Shown here: piece by piece, positions 10,878 through 21,307 of the stretch | Numbering within the stretch: the stretch's first letter is position 1 | How the letters are laid out: each line of letters begins with the position of its first letter | Assembly (NCBI GenBank): GCA_946902875.1 | Contig: OX336354.1 | Coordinates: forward strand, 8,157,247 to 8,221,246 | Reading direction: 5' to 3' | Length of the DNA: 64,000 nt | Source: Nematopogon swammerdamellus | Taxonomy: Eukaryota > Arthropoda > Insecta > Lepidoptera > Adelidae | Program-made: the position numbers and the translations under genes | Notes under the pieces: generated by a model | Databases searched by the model: none | The model's input: the letters and a program-made list of their open reading frames with translations, nothing else | What the model was told of the DNA's origin: nothing

Positions 10878-11265
10878 TAGGATTGCCAACTTTTTTTAGA
10901 ATAAATAACGTATTTCTGATATCAGGGATGGCAAATAAAAAGTACAGTACAAAAAGTATTATTTATTTAAATTTTAAATCATTTATAGGTTTAGTGCTCT
11001 CTGGACATTTCAGCATTGATTAGGTATTTTCTAATACACTTTATGACACATATTTTTGAATAAACTAACAGCACCTCAGTAATCGAATGCGCGCACTGCA
11101 TTCGATTACTGAGGTGCTGATAGTTTACGTTTCATTTCACGCATTGTTTGAACTTTAAGGTTGAATTAAAGTGTTTTCGCGTACTTTATTGCTATTTAAA
11201 AGTTTAATGTACGGAGACCTAAAATAACGTGAGATACTTTATTTTAAAGTACGGTTGGCAAATCT
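10878..11265. mobile_element. 388-bp MITE inserted in SINE-A
   Basis: Ends TAGGATTGCCAAC (left) and GTTGGCAAATCT (right) are imperfect inverted repeats. They are flanked by ACTTGTAGG (10869-10877) and ACTTGTGGG (11266-11274), a probable 9-bp target duplication with one later change. It has no coding sequence. The superfamily is uncertain; an 8-9 bp duplication would fit hAT- or Mutator-like elements. Confidence 0.65.
11061..11127. repeat. 30-bp-arm hairpin inside the MITE
   Basis: TAAACTAACAGCACCTCAGT... at 11061-11090 is mirrored at 11098-11127 around a 7-nt loop, with a single mismatch. Confidence 0.9.
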
Positions 11266-11394
11266 ACTTGTGGGTGATGTAGCCAACCGTGTCAGTTTCC
11301 ATAAAAATAAAAAATAAAAACTCCAAAACATTTAATTTCTCTACAAAATGCTACTACAGTTAGGATAACTTAAATTCACATAAACAGTGTGGTA

Positions 11395-11635
11395 CGTAAT
11401 AGGTATTACAGCCCGCCCCGCTACTATATTACGGCCCATTCATGCGGCTGTCGGGCCGCACACGCGGCGTGTGGTCGCGGTACCGTTCCACTCTACTCCA
11501 CAATATCAAGCCTACAATTTTGTCCGCTGCCGGTTAGTGGGGGGTGTGCGATGAAAGACCGACACTGGAAGGGCCGGCAAAATGGAAACACTGACAATTA
11601 CAAATGTCCGACCATCGAGCTACCAATAGACCGGC
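11395..11635 (+). repeat. Repeat H copy 1
   Basis: Shares CTACTATATT, 'CAAGCCTACAATTTT', 'GTTAGTGGGGGGTGTG' and ACCGACA with 12585-12790. Non-coding; class unknown. Confidence 0.7.
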
Positions 11636-11644
11636 AAATCAAAG

Positions 11645-11992
11645 CTTGGCTACATCACGTACAACATCCGTGATGTCAGCCCATAACACCGGGTGAACTA
11701 GGTGCCACGTCAGTGCCTGTCATTTTATGTCGGCTACACTAAACTGGACGGAAAACACGAACTATTTACATAGCCGTTTCGACCGACGTTTCATTCAGTG
11801 CGGTGGTATCAACACGGCGGGATAAACCCTACCACCTAGTAAGGTAAGAAGGGAAGGGACCTACAGTTTTATGTGGAATCCGAACCGCGGCCAGCCTCCA
11901 ACGGTCGATAGGTCACCCATCCAAGTACTGACCGCGCTCAGGGTTGCTTAACAAGAGTCGACCGACCACACCACTGAGCTTCCGAGGCTGAC
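11645..11992 (-). mobile_element. SINE-A copy with 5S rRNA-like module
   Basis: Read on the minus strand: 5S-like module at 11992-11890 with GTTAAGCAACCCTGAGCGC and 'CAGTACTTGGATGGGTGACC', then 'GGTTCGGATTCC', 'ACTGTAGGTCCCTTCCC', the shared body and the CATCACGGATGTTGTA 3' region. The match to the 5S internal control region is direct. The tail joins other repeat sequence without a long poly-A. Confidence 0.85.
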
Positions 11993-11993
11993 A

Positions 11994-12390
11994 TAATGTC
12001 ACGCCTGTGGGGTAGGCAGAGACAAAGGATCTCAACGTGCCACGATCCTGACACACCTACACATACCGCCTTTTCTATTTCTCATAATGTTCTTCATATA
12101 ATGCTCGTCAGTTACGGGTACCACGCACTTGACCCTTTCTGAGCCCATGCCCGAATCTGGTCCAGGTACGTGCGTCTAGGGCGACCCTTTTCGACTCTTC
12201 CGCTCACATTCGATCCATACATTTATTTCGTTAGTCTCCTATCATCCGTTCTTTCAACATGACCGAAAACTTTCTCTATCCTTGTAATGTGTTGTACTAT
12301 ATCTTCTTTCAGGCCACAACTCTCTCGCACTACACTATTTCTCAATTTATCTTGCAACTCCAAAAATACTCCTCAACGCGCGCGTCTCAA
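11994..12390 (-). mobile_element. RTE-type LINE C-terminal fragment
   Basis: On the minus strand this is the same segment as at 49.3 kb: a 'FGHVGRM'-like region near 12260, CGCCCTAGACGCACGTACCTGGACCAGAT, and 'ACAGGCGTGACATTATG' at the 3' end. Stops and small indels interrupt the frame. It abuts the SINE-A 5' end directly. Confidence 0.75.
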
Positions 12391-12584
12391 CGAGCGCAAA
12401 TCAATTATCAAACACTTCTGATGAATATTTATATTTGTCTGTATTTAGATTTATTGATCTCCAGATTCGTCTGTGTTTTCATTTGTCGGCCTTTAGTGAA
12501 TTGATATGATTTGTATATATGATTGATATATCTTATGAATAAGCCAGCCATAAAACTTGCTTATTAACCAATAAGTAATATGTA

Positions 12585-12790
12585 TTATTGCAGACCCACT
12601 ACTATATTCCGGTCCTTTCACGCCCAGGTTTGCTGTCACAATAGCGCACACGGCGGCCCGCGCCGTGCGGTCACAGTACCATTCCACTCCTCCACAATGT
12701 CAAGCCTACAATTTTTTCCACGAGTTAGTGGGGGTGTGTGGTGAACGACCGACAATAAAAAGGCAAATGTTAAAGACCAATATATCGAGA
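12585..12790 (+). repeat. Repeat H copy 2
   Basis: Diverged second copy of the 11395-11635 repeat, sharing CTACTATATTCCGG, 'CAAGCCTACAATTTTTTCC' and GAACGACCGACAA. No coding sequence. Confidence 0.7.
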
Positions 12791-14195
12791 AATCTACACG
12801 GTGTTGCAGTTGCCCCTGTAATATTTTAACTGACATAAGGTGGTTATTCTATATGTGAAACTAAATAACTTCTGTGGCAAAAAAAAATTTTTTTAAACAA
12901 AAAAAAAATTTTTTTTCCATACCAATTTTAAGTAGGTAGGTACCTATTCTCATAATGAATGGGGAAAAAAAATTTTTTTTCTTCAAATTAAAAAGTCGTA
13001 GAACAAAAGTTGTTCTATTTCACGTACAGAATAGAACCCTTTCGGGTTTTACGGTTGGGGTTGCAACACCGTGTATAATCAAAATACCATGGAGGTACCA
13101 AGCCACGCGGGAGCCGGGCGCGGCGGCCGGAGTCGTAGCTCCATGCAAAATAACTACTTCTGATCTGATCATTGGTCTTTTGATGTAGTTTTGTTACCCG
13201 ACTGAGCGAAGCAAAAAGGAAGGTACCTAATGTTTTTCGAGTGTATGTATGTATGTCTTTTTCTATGGCACGCTCTGTAGCCTAACTAAACGGCGGGCGT
13301 TTGATTCGTCTTAATTGTGAGTGGCATAGGCTACACACATTTTTAAATTTAAAAAAAACATAATAGAAGCTGGACGTTTAACTATCCTAAACATATAAAT
13401 GTAAAACCTATCAAATTAAAGAAAATGAAAAAGCAAATTAAACAAAATATTATATAAGCCGCAGCGATCGAGAACCATTTTTTTATATTTAGCAAAATAA
13501 AATAGGGAATTCAAAGTTTCTTGCCGGTTATTTTCGTGTGCGAACTTCGTGTGTGAACTTCCATGCAGTCTTACTGCCATAAAAATATAAACAACAAAAA
13601 TACGCGGAATCCCAAAATTGTTTGAAATTAGCAATAAATGATTTTGCCAACAGTTGGAAGGGTTTAATAAAATATAGTTTTCTAGCATGTTTTCTTCTTT
13701 TTAGTTAGGTTTTGCAAGCAGTCGGGTTTTTTGTGTATGTATGTTTTTTTTTTTTATAATTTAACGTGTCGATTTATCGGCGTAATAGAATAAATAACGA
13801 AATGAAATATGTAATAGCAGTAGCACGCATTTTCCCTTTTCCCTCGTGCATTTTGTCGGTCTCCAGAATCTTAAGATTAGCCGGTGTTTAGTTTTGTCGA
13901 CTTTTTGAGTGTCCGTCCCTCCATTGTCGGTCTTTCACTATACCCTCTTACCCGTGGGCCGTAAATTCTGGCTAATTCTGGCTAATTTCACTGGTGCCCG
14001 CTTCGTCTGATTTAGGAGAGTAGATTACAAAGGAGGACGCTAAATCTAATCCACATTCGGATGCAAGAGTAATTTTATTGGTGGCGTGTGTTGGAAATGC
14101 TGTGAATAGCCTAGTCAAATATGATCCACTGTAATTCTTTATTCATCATCCATAGACAGTACACTGCACTCGTACACACTGTCGTGTATACACTC
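12791..14195. other. Anonymous, partly low-complexity
   Basis: A- and T-runs fill 12878-12980. A GAGCGAAGCAAAAAGGA motif with TATG repeats at 13203-13255 resembles the end of repeat J near 25.6 kb. The remainder, including a 90-codon minus-strand open frame at 13416-13688, shows no family signature. 'TTCTTTATTCATCATCC' near 14136 looks like a LINE-tail fragment. Confidence 0.45.
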
Positions 14196-14520
14196 GTACC
14201 GTGTGGGGCCGGTACTTTAAAAGAATAGCCCCACTGCATCTGTCCCCGTGTATGTCGTAAAAGGCGACTAAGGGATATGACTCCCTTATCATATTACTAG
14301 GTGGTAGGGTTCAACCCGCCCGGATTGGTACCACCGCACTGAATGAAAGGTCGGTCGAAAAGGCTATGTACATAAATCGTTTGTATTTTCCGTCCAGTTC
14401 AGTGTAGCCGGCACGACCGAAGGGAAGCACTGACGTGGCACCAAGTTCACCCGGTGTTATGGGCTGACATCACGGATGTTGTAGGTGATGTAGCCAACCG
14501 TGTTCCATAAAAAAAAACTC
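14196..14520 (+). mobile_element. SINE-A copy without the 5S module
   Basis: Complete from 'CGTACCGTGTGGGGCCGGTA' to CCAACCGTGTTCCATAAAAAAA. The head passes straight into 'CTCCCTTATCATATTACTAG' and the body, as in the copies at 1.0 and 10.6 kb. Confidence 0.87.
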
Positions 14521-14823
14521 GTATTCGTCATATTTTAACTTTTAACATTTAGCATTTTGCCAATTCGATTATCACAGCGAAGAAGAACTGGCAAGAATCT
14601 TCCTGGATTCTTTTTTTTACGTCCACTTAGTCTACATTTACAAAATTTTTTGCCACTGCCTAGATAGTACGAGTCATCACTATTTCCAAAAAGGTATCAC
14701 AAATAGGTTATTTTTTCTATAAGTGTAAACCATTCATATACACGTTGGAGCCAATAATCTGTAATAGTTGAGGTATGCATCTAGAACCAACATTTTGTAC
14801 TAGCTTTTTCCCGTAAATAGGTG

Positions 14824-14923
14824 CGTGTTTCCCACCAGTTCAGTGTAGCCGGCACGATCAAAGGGAAGCAATGCAATGGCGCCGTAGAGGTTGTAGTAGC
14901 CGACCATCTCAGGTTCCATAAAA
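14824..14923 (+). mobile_element. SINE-A 3' fragment
   Basis: 'CAGTTCAGTGTAGCCGGCAC', AAAGGGAAGCA and AGGTTCCATAAAA are retained; the middle of the 3' body is deleted. Confidence 0.65.
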
Positions 14924-15170
14924 GACCGACCTAGTGTGAGTCGCACCGAGGTTTCCGCACCACAAAAAATAAAAACGTTGGAAAACACGTTTCTTGTATG
15001 AGGACACCCCTTAATTTTTTACTTGTTATATCCGCCATAATAACACATATTCTGTGAAAATTTCAACCGGCTAGTTATTACGGTTCCAAAGATACAGCAG
15101 TAGGACAGACAGACAGACAAAAGGCTTATTAATAGGCTTCCGTACGGGTTACTGAAACCTAAAAAGTGCA
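14924..15170 (-). repeat. Repeat G copy
   Basis: Minus-strand order: GGCTTCCGTACGGGTT-side start near 15150, GTCTGTCTGTCTGTCC, 'CGGTTGAAATTTTCACAGAA', AATTAAGGGGTGTCC, and the CGCACCGAGG end near 14945. Confidence 0.75.
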
Positions 15171-15556
15171 CACGCCTTTCCGACCTTGCTCCAATCTTCC
15201 AGGCTTTCAGCGACACGGAAACACTGCTATCTATCGAACAGCGCGCACATACAAAGCTCAAAAGCTCTGTCAAATAATAGCAAAAATATTTCGCTCATCG
15301 ATTTCTCCTCCAGTTTAACACCCGAATGGTTCGAAGACTCGAGAGTCCTTACTTTAGTGAAGAATCCTTGTGATCCTGTACGAAGGAATGTCGAGTGAAA
15401 TGCTACGTAAGACATTATTAGGAAAGGAAAAAAAATCTGTTCGCGTAACAATACTTGCTTGTTTCCTTGTATACGTACATTACATGTCTCTTGTTTGTTC
15501 GAAATCTGTTGTGATAGTATTTAAAAAAAATCTATTAAAATCGCATGTAGGTACAG
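15171..15556. other. Anonymous sequence
   Basis: Short overlapping open frames on both strands, none with a recognisable motif. No RNA or repeat assigned. Confidence 0.45.
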
Positions 15557-15602
15557 GTCCCGGGAGCAAATAATGCCTAATGCAATATTTGCTCCCGGGA
15601 AC
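15557..15602. repeat. Hairpin, CCCGGGAGCAAAT arms
   Basis: CCCGGGAGCAAAT (15559-15571) faces ATTTGCTCCCGGG (15587-15599) across a 15-nt loop. It is followed by unrelated sequence; the role is unknown. Confidence 0.85.
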
Positions 15603-15649
15603 TGGAATAATAATGCGTCATCCCTGTCGCACGAACTCGCACGTCTCTG

Positions 15650-15735
15650 TGCGACAGAGACGACGCTCTACAACCGGTGCGCCACCTGAAAGCCATTGTC
15701 GTGCCTGCTGTTCCTGCGATCCTGCGGAACCACTC
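15650..15735 (+). repeat. Repeat I copy, opposed to 16107-16190
   Basis: Contains CACCTGAAAGCCATTGTCG and CTGCTGTTCCTGCGATCCT. The same sequence lies on the opposite strand at 16107-16190, making a widely spaced inverted pair around the hairpin and tRNA-like sequence. Confidence 0.75.
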
Positions 15736-15784
15736 CTTGAAGTGATAAATAAATGATGTTTTGGTGGTTTAAAAAAAAAATAAC

Positions 15785-15844
15785 TAGGGTTAATATATAG
15801 AAGATGCGTCGCTACGCGATGCATCTTCTATATATTAACCCTAA
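15785..15844. repeat. Hairpin with 23-bp arms
   Basis: TAGGGTTAATATATAGAAG... at 15785-15807 faces its complement at 15821-15844 around a GCGTCGCTACGCG-type loop that is itself partly self-complementary. Confidence 0.88.
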
Positions 15845-15995
15845 CCTAATTTTGAGGCGGTGCATGTCGTTTTTGTTACAAGTTTGTATTTCCGAAAATA
15901 ATTCTTAGGTGGTTATAAAAAAAACTAAACACCCTAAAACAATTTAAACACCGTAACATTGCTTAAAAAAGAAAAAAAAGAAAAAAAAACCAAAA

Positions 15996-16069
15996 AGATT
16001 CGGTGGGATTCGAACCCATGGTCCAAAAAATGCAAACCCTACATGCTTACCACTGAGCTAACAAGTTAC
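15996..16069 (-). mobile_element. tRNA-derived SINE head or tRNA pseudogene
   Basis: On the minus strand it has a good A box (TTAGCTCAGTGGTAAGCA) and a good B box (GGGTTCGAATCCC) at tRNA-like spacing, and a usable T arm. The putative 5' acceptor (AACTTGT) does not pair with the 3' side (CGAATCT) and no convincing anticodon arm forms, so a working tRNA is unlikely. It precedes a poly-A-like (plus-strand view) purine run at 15963-15990. Confidence 0.65.
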
Positions 16070-16106
16070 ATAACCGACCAAACGAATATCGGCTTCTATT
16101 GGTTCG

Positions 16107-16190
16107 CTCCGGGCGAAGGAGTAGGATCGCAGGAACAGCAGGCACGACAATGGCTTTCAGGTGTCGTACGCCTCTACAACCGGATTGTAT
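16107..16190 (-). repeat. Repeat I copy 2
   Basis: Inverted counterpart of 15650-15735, sharing AGGAACAGCAGGCACGACAA. Confidence 0.75.
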
Positions 16191-16599
16191 CTCTTTCTAA
16201 AGCTAGCACGCATGATTTGCTGCCGGGTACTGTACTATTTAATGAACGAATACGTATTTTTTTTACTTTGTAGTCTATTATATTCATTAAATTTAATTTT
16301 ACATTCACTCATTCAAGCCTTTTACTACTAACTACTTATATTTCACAACATATTATTTATTGCAAACATCAAAATGTTAACTGGATGAAATCTCTGTAAG
16401 ATATAAGTCCATCTTTGCCCGTCATCTAGATTATATATCGTGCTTGTTACTGTAAAATATATTTGAAAACTTTTCCTACCTAACCACTTGGTCATTGAAA
16501 TAATTAAAATACATAGTTTTCTCCATAATATCATTATGTATTTAGTATAGGTAAAATTTAAGTACATGCTAGTTAAATAAAAAGCCATACTTGTGTATA
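16191..16599. other. Anonymous AT-rich sequence
   Basis: No feature recognised. Confidence 0.45.
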
Positions 16600-16611
16600 T
16601 ACAATACTAAA

Positions 16612-16788
16612 TATATAGAGTTCATCGACAAGCTGGGCGATATGCTTGTCGACAAGTCTGCTGACCCACGTGCCAAGACTCATCTCGTACGGCGAATTAG
16701 CCTCGAAATTCAGAGGGGCAACGCAGCCAGTGTGCTGGGCACCGCTGGGGGGTCGACGGTCGAATTGGAGGAAATTGTTTTTCTTTAA
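16612..16788 (+). pseudogene. LINE polyprotein, last ~58 codons
   Basis: The frame ends KLGDMLVDKSADPRAKTHLV, RRISLEIQRGN, AASVLGT. This matches the C-terminus of the 38.8-39.1 kb pseudogene (KLGKLLVDKSGDRRAKAF, RRIAIEIQRCN, AACVLGT). It is strongly 5'-truncated; the surviving piece is past the endonuclease region and has no catalytic residues. Confidence 0.8.
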
Positions 16789-16902
16789 CATTACGTTTTT
16801 TTTTTTAGTTTTAATTTTATTAGTTTATTTTTATATTTTACTTTGGTGATTCTAGTTATGTATGTTATTTAATGAAATTTATTTTACATATCGTGTTAAA
16901 CC

Positions 16903-17161
16903 ACAGAGCATGGAATACCGCGCGCCGCGCATCCTAGAGACGCCCTGAGCGCGATTTCCCTACAACGCCGTTGAAGCCTGTGGGTGTGGCCTATGACTTA
17001 CATATGTGTGTTGTGCGTGTGCATTTGTTTTGTGCGTGTGCCTAACTTGCTCCTCTTTGTGTGTAGTGTCGATACTAACACACACACTTTATTATTGGGT
17101 TTCAAATATTATCGCTTAGTGCGTCTCTAAGAGGGGGCGCGCGCGGTATTCCATGCTCTGT
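16903..17161. mobile_element. 259-bp MITE with a 10-bp target duplication
   Basis: The ends ACAGAGCATGGAATACCGCG and CGCGGTATTCCATGCTCTGT are perfect inverted repeats of at least 20 bp, extending into GC-rich DNA. The flanks carry GTGTTAAACC at 16893-16902 and again at 17162-17171. Removing the element and one duplicate restores a continuous LINE tail. A 9-10 bp duplication fits Mutator-like (MULE) elements; no transposase is encoded. Confidence 0.88.
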
Positions 17162-17250
17162 GTGTTAAACCTACTAAAAGTTATAAAAATACACCTAGCC
17201 AATTAGATATAATATACAAATAAATATACATACATACATACATACATGTC

Positions 17251-17961
17251 CATCCAGGTATGAAAGAAAAGGGTTTTTTTAGGTTTTTACTTCACACTGT
17301 CGGAGATAATGTGTTTATGAACAAGGAAAGTGATTTGCAGTCAAAGAGTTGCAGCAATAATATTGGACTTCTAACCCTGTCAATAGTGTACAGCAGTGAG
17401 CAGAACACATTAAATTAAAATACAAACCATAAATTTCTTTCTTGATTCGTCTCAAAATTAGAAGAAAAAAACAATTGCATTTAAACAGGTTGAGACGCTC
17501 ACGAGTTAAGATAACGAACAGTTCAGTAGTAGAGATGCCAGCCATAGTTACGCCAGCCAGTGTTGGATTAGGTACAAGAGTTTCTCAAGTTTATTCTCTA
17601 ACATTTTCAGGCCACTCTAATGCTCGTTCATTCTCTTCAAGGAGTAAAAAATATTTTCACGCGCCTTTTTATGTAAGAAATTTACATTTTCCATTATTCA
17701 AATGTGACAAGAAATAATAAAATTTGTTCGGAAACGGTTTTGTTTGCTTAAGCAACATTTTTATTTCGTCGCTATATAGATTGCTACCTTGTCTCCGTTT
17801 TGGTTTCTTTGCGTCACGACTAGCTGTGATGCCCGATTTCGTTTGGCTACTTTTTTGATTGGTGTTTTGAAGTAAACCTAAATTGACATCCCCAAAAAAT
17901 TTATCATCAACGTATTCGCATAATGGCCTCTCCCTAGCCACTTTCATATATAGCGACCTGT
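17251..17961. other. Anonymous sequence
   Basis: Open frames on both strands between 17440 and 17980 share no known motif. No RNA or repeat was recognised. Confidence 0.4.
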
Positions 17962-18072
17962 CAGGCCGGCATGGCATTCACAACCTCTGCATACGACGGA
18001 ATGTCCATGGGCGTCGTTAGAGATCTTATTGGTGGCTCGGCGCCTCAAATCAGGTTTTCAATAAAAAAAAAA
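17962..18072 (+). mobile_element. SINE-C 3' half
   Basis: CGGCATGGCATTCACAACC, 'GAATGTCCATGGGCGTCGTT' and TGGCTCGGCGCC lead to an A-run at 18061-18072. The same 3' body occurs near 18.4, 42.7, 54.3 and 60.8 kb. Confidence 0.8.
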
Positions 18073-18349
18073 GCCGGACTGGCACCTTCTCGGTGGTGAA
18101 ATTGGCTGTAACTGAGACACCGACGTCGAGCGCTGCCACCCAGTTCAGGTGCAATGAAAAAAAAAATATATTATGCTTAAACGGTGAATTTTTCACCTAA
18201 AAACACGTATGTTCGTTTAGCTATCATAAACATGTTCTGAAAAATATTTTCTTCTGAAATCTAAATAATTCCCATGTAGATACAGTTTGAATGTTCATTT
18301 TCTATCAGTTTTAGAGTTTAGCTATCAAAACATCTAATCTAATCTTTTT
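18073..18349. other. Anonymous; possible further SINE tail
   Basis: 'GCCGGACTGGCACC' ... 'CAGGTGCAATGAAAAAAAAA' at 18073-18165 ends in poly-A and could be another SINE tail. No second copy was seen. Confidence 0.35.
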
Positions 18350-18488
18350 TTATTAAAAGCGCGACATGTAGCTCCGAGTCACCCATAAGGTGTCTAACGA
18401 CGTCGATGGTCATTCGGTCGTATGCGGGAGTTGCCATGCCGAACTGACATGTGCCTAATTCACGGCCCTCTTGAAGGACCCGAGACTG
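18350..18488 (-). mobile_element. SINE-C 3' half
   Basis: On the minus strand: GGTCCTTCAAGAGGGC, CGGCATGGCAACTCCCGC, CGTCGTTAGACACCTTATGG, CATGTCGCGCTTTTAATAAA. It is opposed to the 17962 copy. Confidence 0.78.
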
Positions 18489-19140
18489 CTAATCTAGCCA
18501 TTATTTTAGTTTTTAACACTTTAGTTTTCAAAAAATTGTTATATTTCTTTTATTTAATTTTGTTTATATATTTCTAATATATTTATTTTACAATATTTAT
18601 TCTTCTTTGATTTTCTGTGTAAATAAATATAATATACTATTGAAAATTTATTAAAGAAGAAATCTAGCCATATGTTTCTTTAGAATCTAGAAATCCAGTA
18701 ACTACCGTTACCAACGTGTCAGTTACAACATACATACGAGTACACTGTCCTACTGAATAGGATTACCTCCACCAGTGGTTCCCGGAAACTTAGTAATAAT
18801 TGGAGTTAGTGTGAGGCCGGGAAGCCCTAACAAGACAAGGGCGGTGGCGGCACTCGGGGCGGCGAGCTCAGCATGCGCCTACTTTCTGCTATTCCGCTGA
18901 CCTAAACGTTCCGTGTGCTGTGTTCTGTCTCTACATGTTACTGCAAATTACGTAATCATTTAACCCTGACTTACATTGCAAATGATAAAAAAAATTTATT
19001 AAGTATTTTGTTTTATTGGAATGTTCAGATAAACTTGCCTATGCTTTGTATTTAAAATTATGTATGAATTAAAGTTCAGTCGAGGTAGCGCCATTTATGC
19101 TATATTCGTTTTAACTTATACAATAGTTTGACATCACAAA
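18489..19140. other. Anonymous, AT-rich then GC-rich
   Basis: 18500-18660 is strongly AT-rich. 18815-18900 is GC-rich (GGCGGTGGCGGCACTCGG). No gene signature. Confidence 0.45.
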
Positions 19141-19275
19141 ACTCTCATAGGCGCTCAGGCAGCGCTACGCGGCTGCCCAGCCAATGAGGAGCGTTGCAAC
19201 TGCCGTCCGTGCTTTCGTGACGTTTCAATTTTTCTGAGTTAGCTCCCCATCCCAAACGTGGTAACTTGTAAAAAT
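19141..19275 (+). repeat. Repeat F copy 1
   Basis: GGCTGCCCAGCCAATGAGGA, GCGTTGCAACT, TTTCGTGACGTTT and TTTCTGAGTTAG blocks recur at 21105-21180 and, inverted, at 23170-23335. Confidence 0.75.
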
Positions 19276-21104
19276 ATCCATGCATAAATTTGAAGCGTTC
19301 ATTTTCAAACTGGCCGGCCGCGGCGCGGCGACACGTTCCGAAACAAATGAAATTCGAAATTCGAATCACCTTCAACTGTTATCCATCTACCAAGCCCTTG
19401 CATTATTCTGGCTTCTCGGTAGTTATTTTCCGCGCCGCGCGCTACGTTTTGCTCCACTGCTCGGCCCCTCCGACAAAATATCGTATTATTATATAGCCTA
19501 TAACCATAAACATTCAAACTACCTATACTATACTACTAGACTAAACTAAAACTAAATTATACTAGGTACTACACCGGACAACAAGAACAAAATCGTAATC
19601 CTATTAATTGTTGCCTAGGTAATAAGTCACCCAGTCTAGTGTGCACGCCCGCCTGACGTTCGATGCACGACGTATTGAAGTTCGAGATCAAAGTTTTTAT
19701 ATGAAAATGTTCCCAATGCCCGCTCTATAACTTATTAAATATTTCAATCTCTTCGCCTATAACAAAGATCTATAGGGTACCTACTAGAGCGGACAACAAG
19801 AACGAAATTATTGTAATCCTATTAACTTTTACCTAGGTAATGAGTTCATTCAAGTGTGACATGAGTTTGGCACGTCCGTATTTTATTAACATATAATATC
19901 ATTGCGTCCGTGAAGACCCGATTTCCGACCAGTAAATCTTGGTAAGCTGGGAATGGGAAATAAAGTACCAGGGCAGCAGAAATGATAGGAGGTTTGCAAA
20001 TTGCCACAAAGGAAGTTCACTTACTGTATCTGTGTATTCTGGTAAGTGGGTCAGAACGCCTCTCAAAATTAAATGTAATTGGGTCGAAAGGCCACAATTT
20101 TTTTTTTCTTTTTGACAGTGGGTCCTGAGAATGGGTCAGAACGCCACGAGATCGATTAAACACACTGAAATTCTTTCGCGCTCTACCCCAACGTATATGT
20201 AGTTTATTGTTTATTGAGATTCATATGGTAGTCAGACTGCATTGTAAATAATGGCGGCTGTCGTCCGCCATTTTGAATTAAACGGAAAACATTGCCCATG
20301 ACACTATTGAGAAATGTCTGCTCCTTACTAGCTCACTTACTGTTAATAATTATTATTAATAAAGATCCTCAATTAGATGACCCTATATAAGTTTCCTAGC
20401 TTCTTCTTTTACGATAATGAAAATTCTCTTTAAAAAGGAATGCTCCTAAAATAGGACGTAAAGGAGCGTATGCGTGCACGCCGCCTTAGACTCGTAAAGT
20501 CCTAAACACACGGGTCTGTAATAATAATACGTCGGTAACTTTTACCCACTTTTACCGATCTTTAGGCCGAGACGACACAAGAATGTTGCGCGCATGAGCG
20601 CACAACGCTCGCGAACATTTTATTGGACCCATAATTCGGTTGAGGGCAGACCCCGAAGTAATTTTATTCGACAAATTGAATCGGTCGATGTTTGCTGCGA
20701 AAACTCGCTTGTATGAAAGGGTAAATCTCATTCACTTTCCCGGGAAGGCAGAAATGATCGCGAAATATTATATTTAACGATGGCACGGACTTATATCTAG
20801 ATGTTGGTTATTAAATTACTCGCATTTTGGTAGCAACACAAACAAGCATATCGTATTACAAATATACGTACACAATACAAGATTCGCAATAACACAATTA
20901 CAGACCCGAGATGGAAGAATTGGTTGCCCAATGGTAAGGCAAAGCCTGAGAGGATTGACACCATAGCACTCGAAACGACTATGTAAAATCGTTGATGTTT
21001 TTGTCAATACCTTGAGGAAAAAAAGGTGAGACCCAACAGTAGCGAAGTTTGAGTCACGAATAAAATGTATATAAAATGCCATCATAATTGTTTTAGGTTA
21101 GCGC
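19276..21104. other. Anonymous sequence, no gene seen
   Basis: Two related short stretches, near 19562-19625 and 19780-19845 (GGACAACAAGAAC, 'GTAATCCTATTAA', CCTAGGTAAT), form a dispersed direct repeat. 20100-20160 repeats a GGGTCAGAACGCC phrase also at 20048. Nothing coding was recognised. Confidence 0.4.
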
Positions 21105-21180
21105 AAACCGAGGCGCAAACGTACTTTCGTGACGTTTAAATTTTTCTGAGTTAGGTCCCAATCCAAAACGTGCGTTAAAA
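21105..21180 (+). repeat. Repeat F copy 2 (partial)
   Basis: 'TTTCGTGACGTTTAAATTTT', TCTGAGTTAGGTCCC and AATCCAAAACGTGCG match the 3' half of repeat F. Confidence 0.7.
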
Positions 21181-21307
21181 ATCTTCGCTTTAAAAATAAA
21201 TAGAGGTGCAGTCTGAAACAAAAATTATTCACAAATTCCCACACCGAAATGATAACAGCCACATAACAAAACTGATTGTGATACTTCGGTCCTCGCCGAA
21301 TTAGGTA

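Larger units (their letters stand above)
10585..11315 (+). mobile_element. SINE-A copy (no 5S module) split by a MITE
   Basis: The head 'GTGTGGGGCCGGTACTTTAA' starts at 10590 and the body runs to GGATGTTGTAGG at 10868. The remaining 3' end (TGATGTAGCCAACCG, then an A-rich tail) resumes at 11275. The 397 bp between is a later insertion. Confidence 0.85.
16600..17250 (+). mobile_element. RLE-type LINE, 3' end, split by a MITE
   Basis: Coding remnant 16612-16788, then an AT-rich 3' untranslated tail interrupted at 16903-17161 and ending in (CATA)n at about 17228-17248. It is the second copy of the LINE seen on the minus strand at 38.7-39.9 kb. Confidence 0.75.

Noticed and set aside
13416..13688. 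90-codon minus-strand frame
   Set aside because: No recognisable family, AT-rich flanks, no splice or start context to support it.
15996..16069. Functional tRNA gene on the minus strand
   Set aside because: The acceptor stem does not pair and no anticodon arm forms, despite good A and B boxes.
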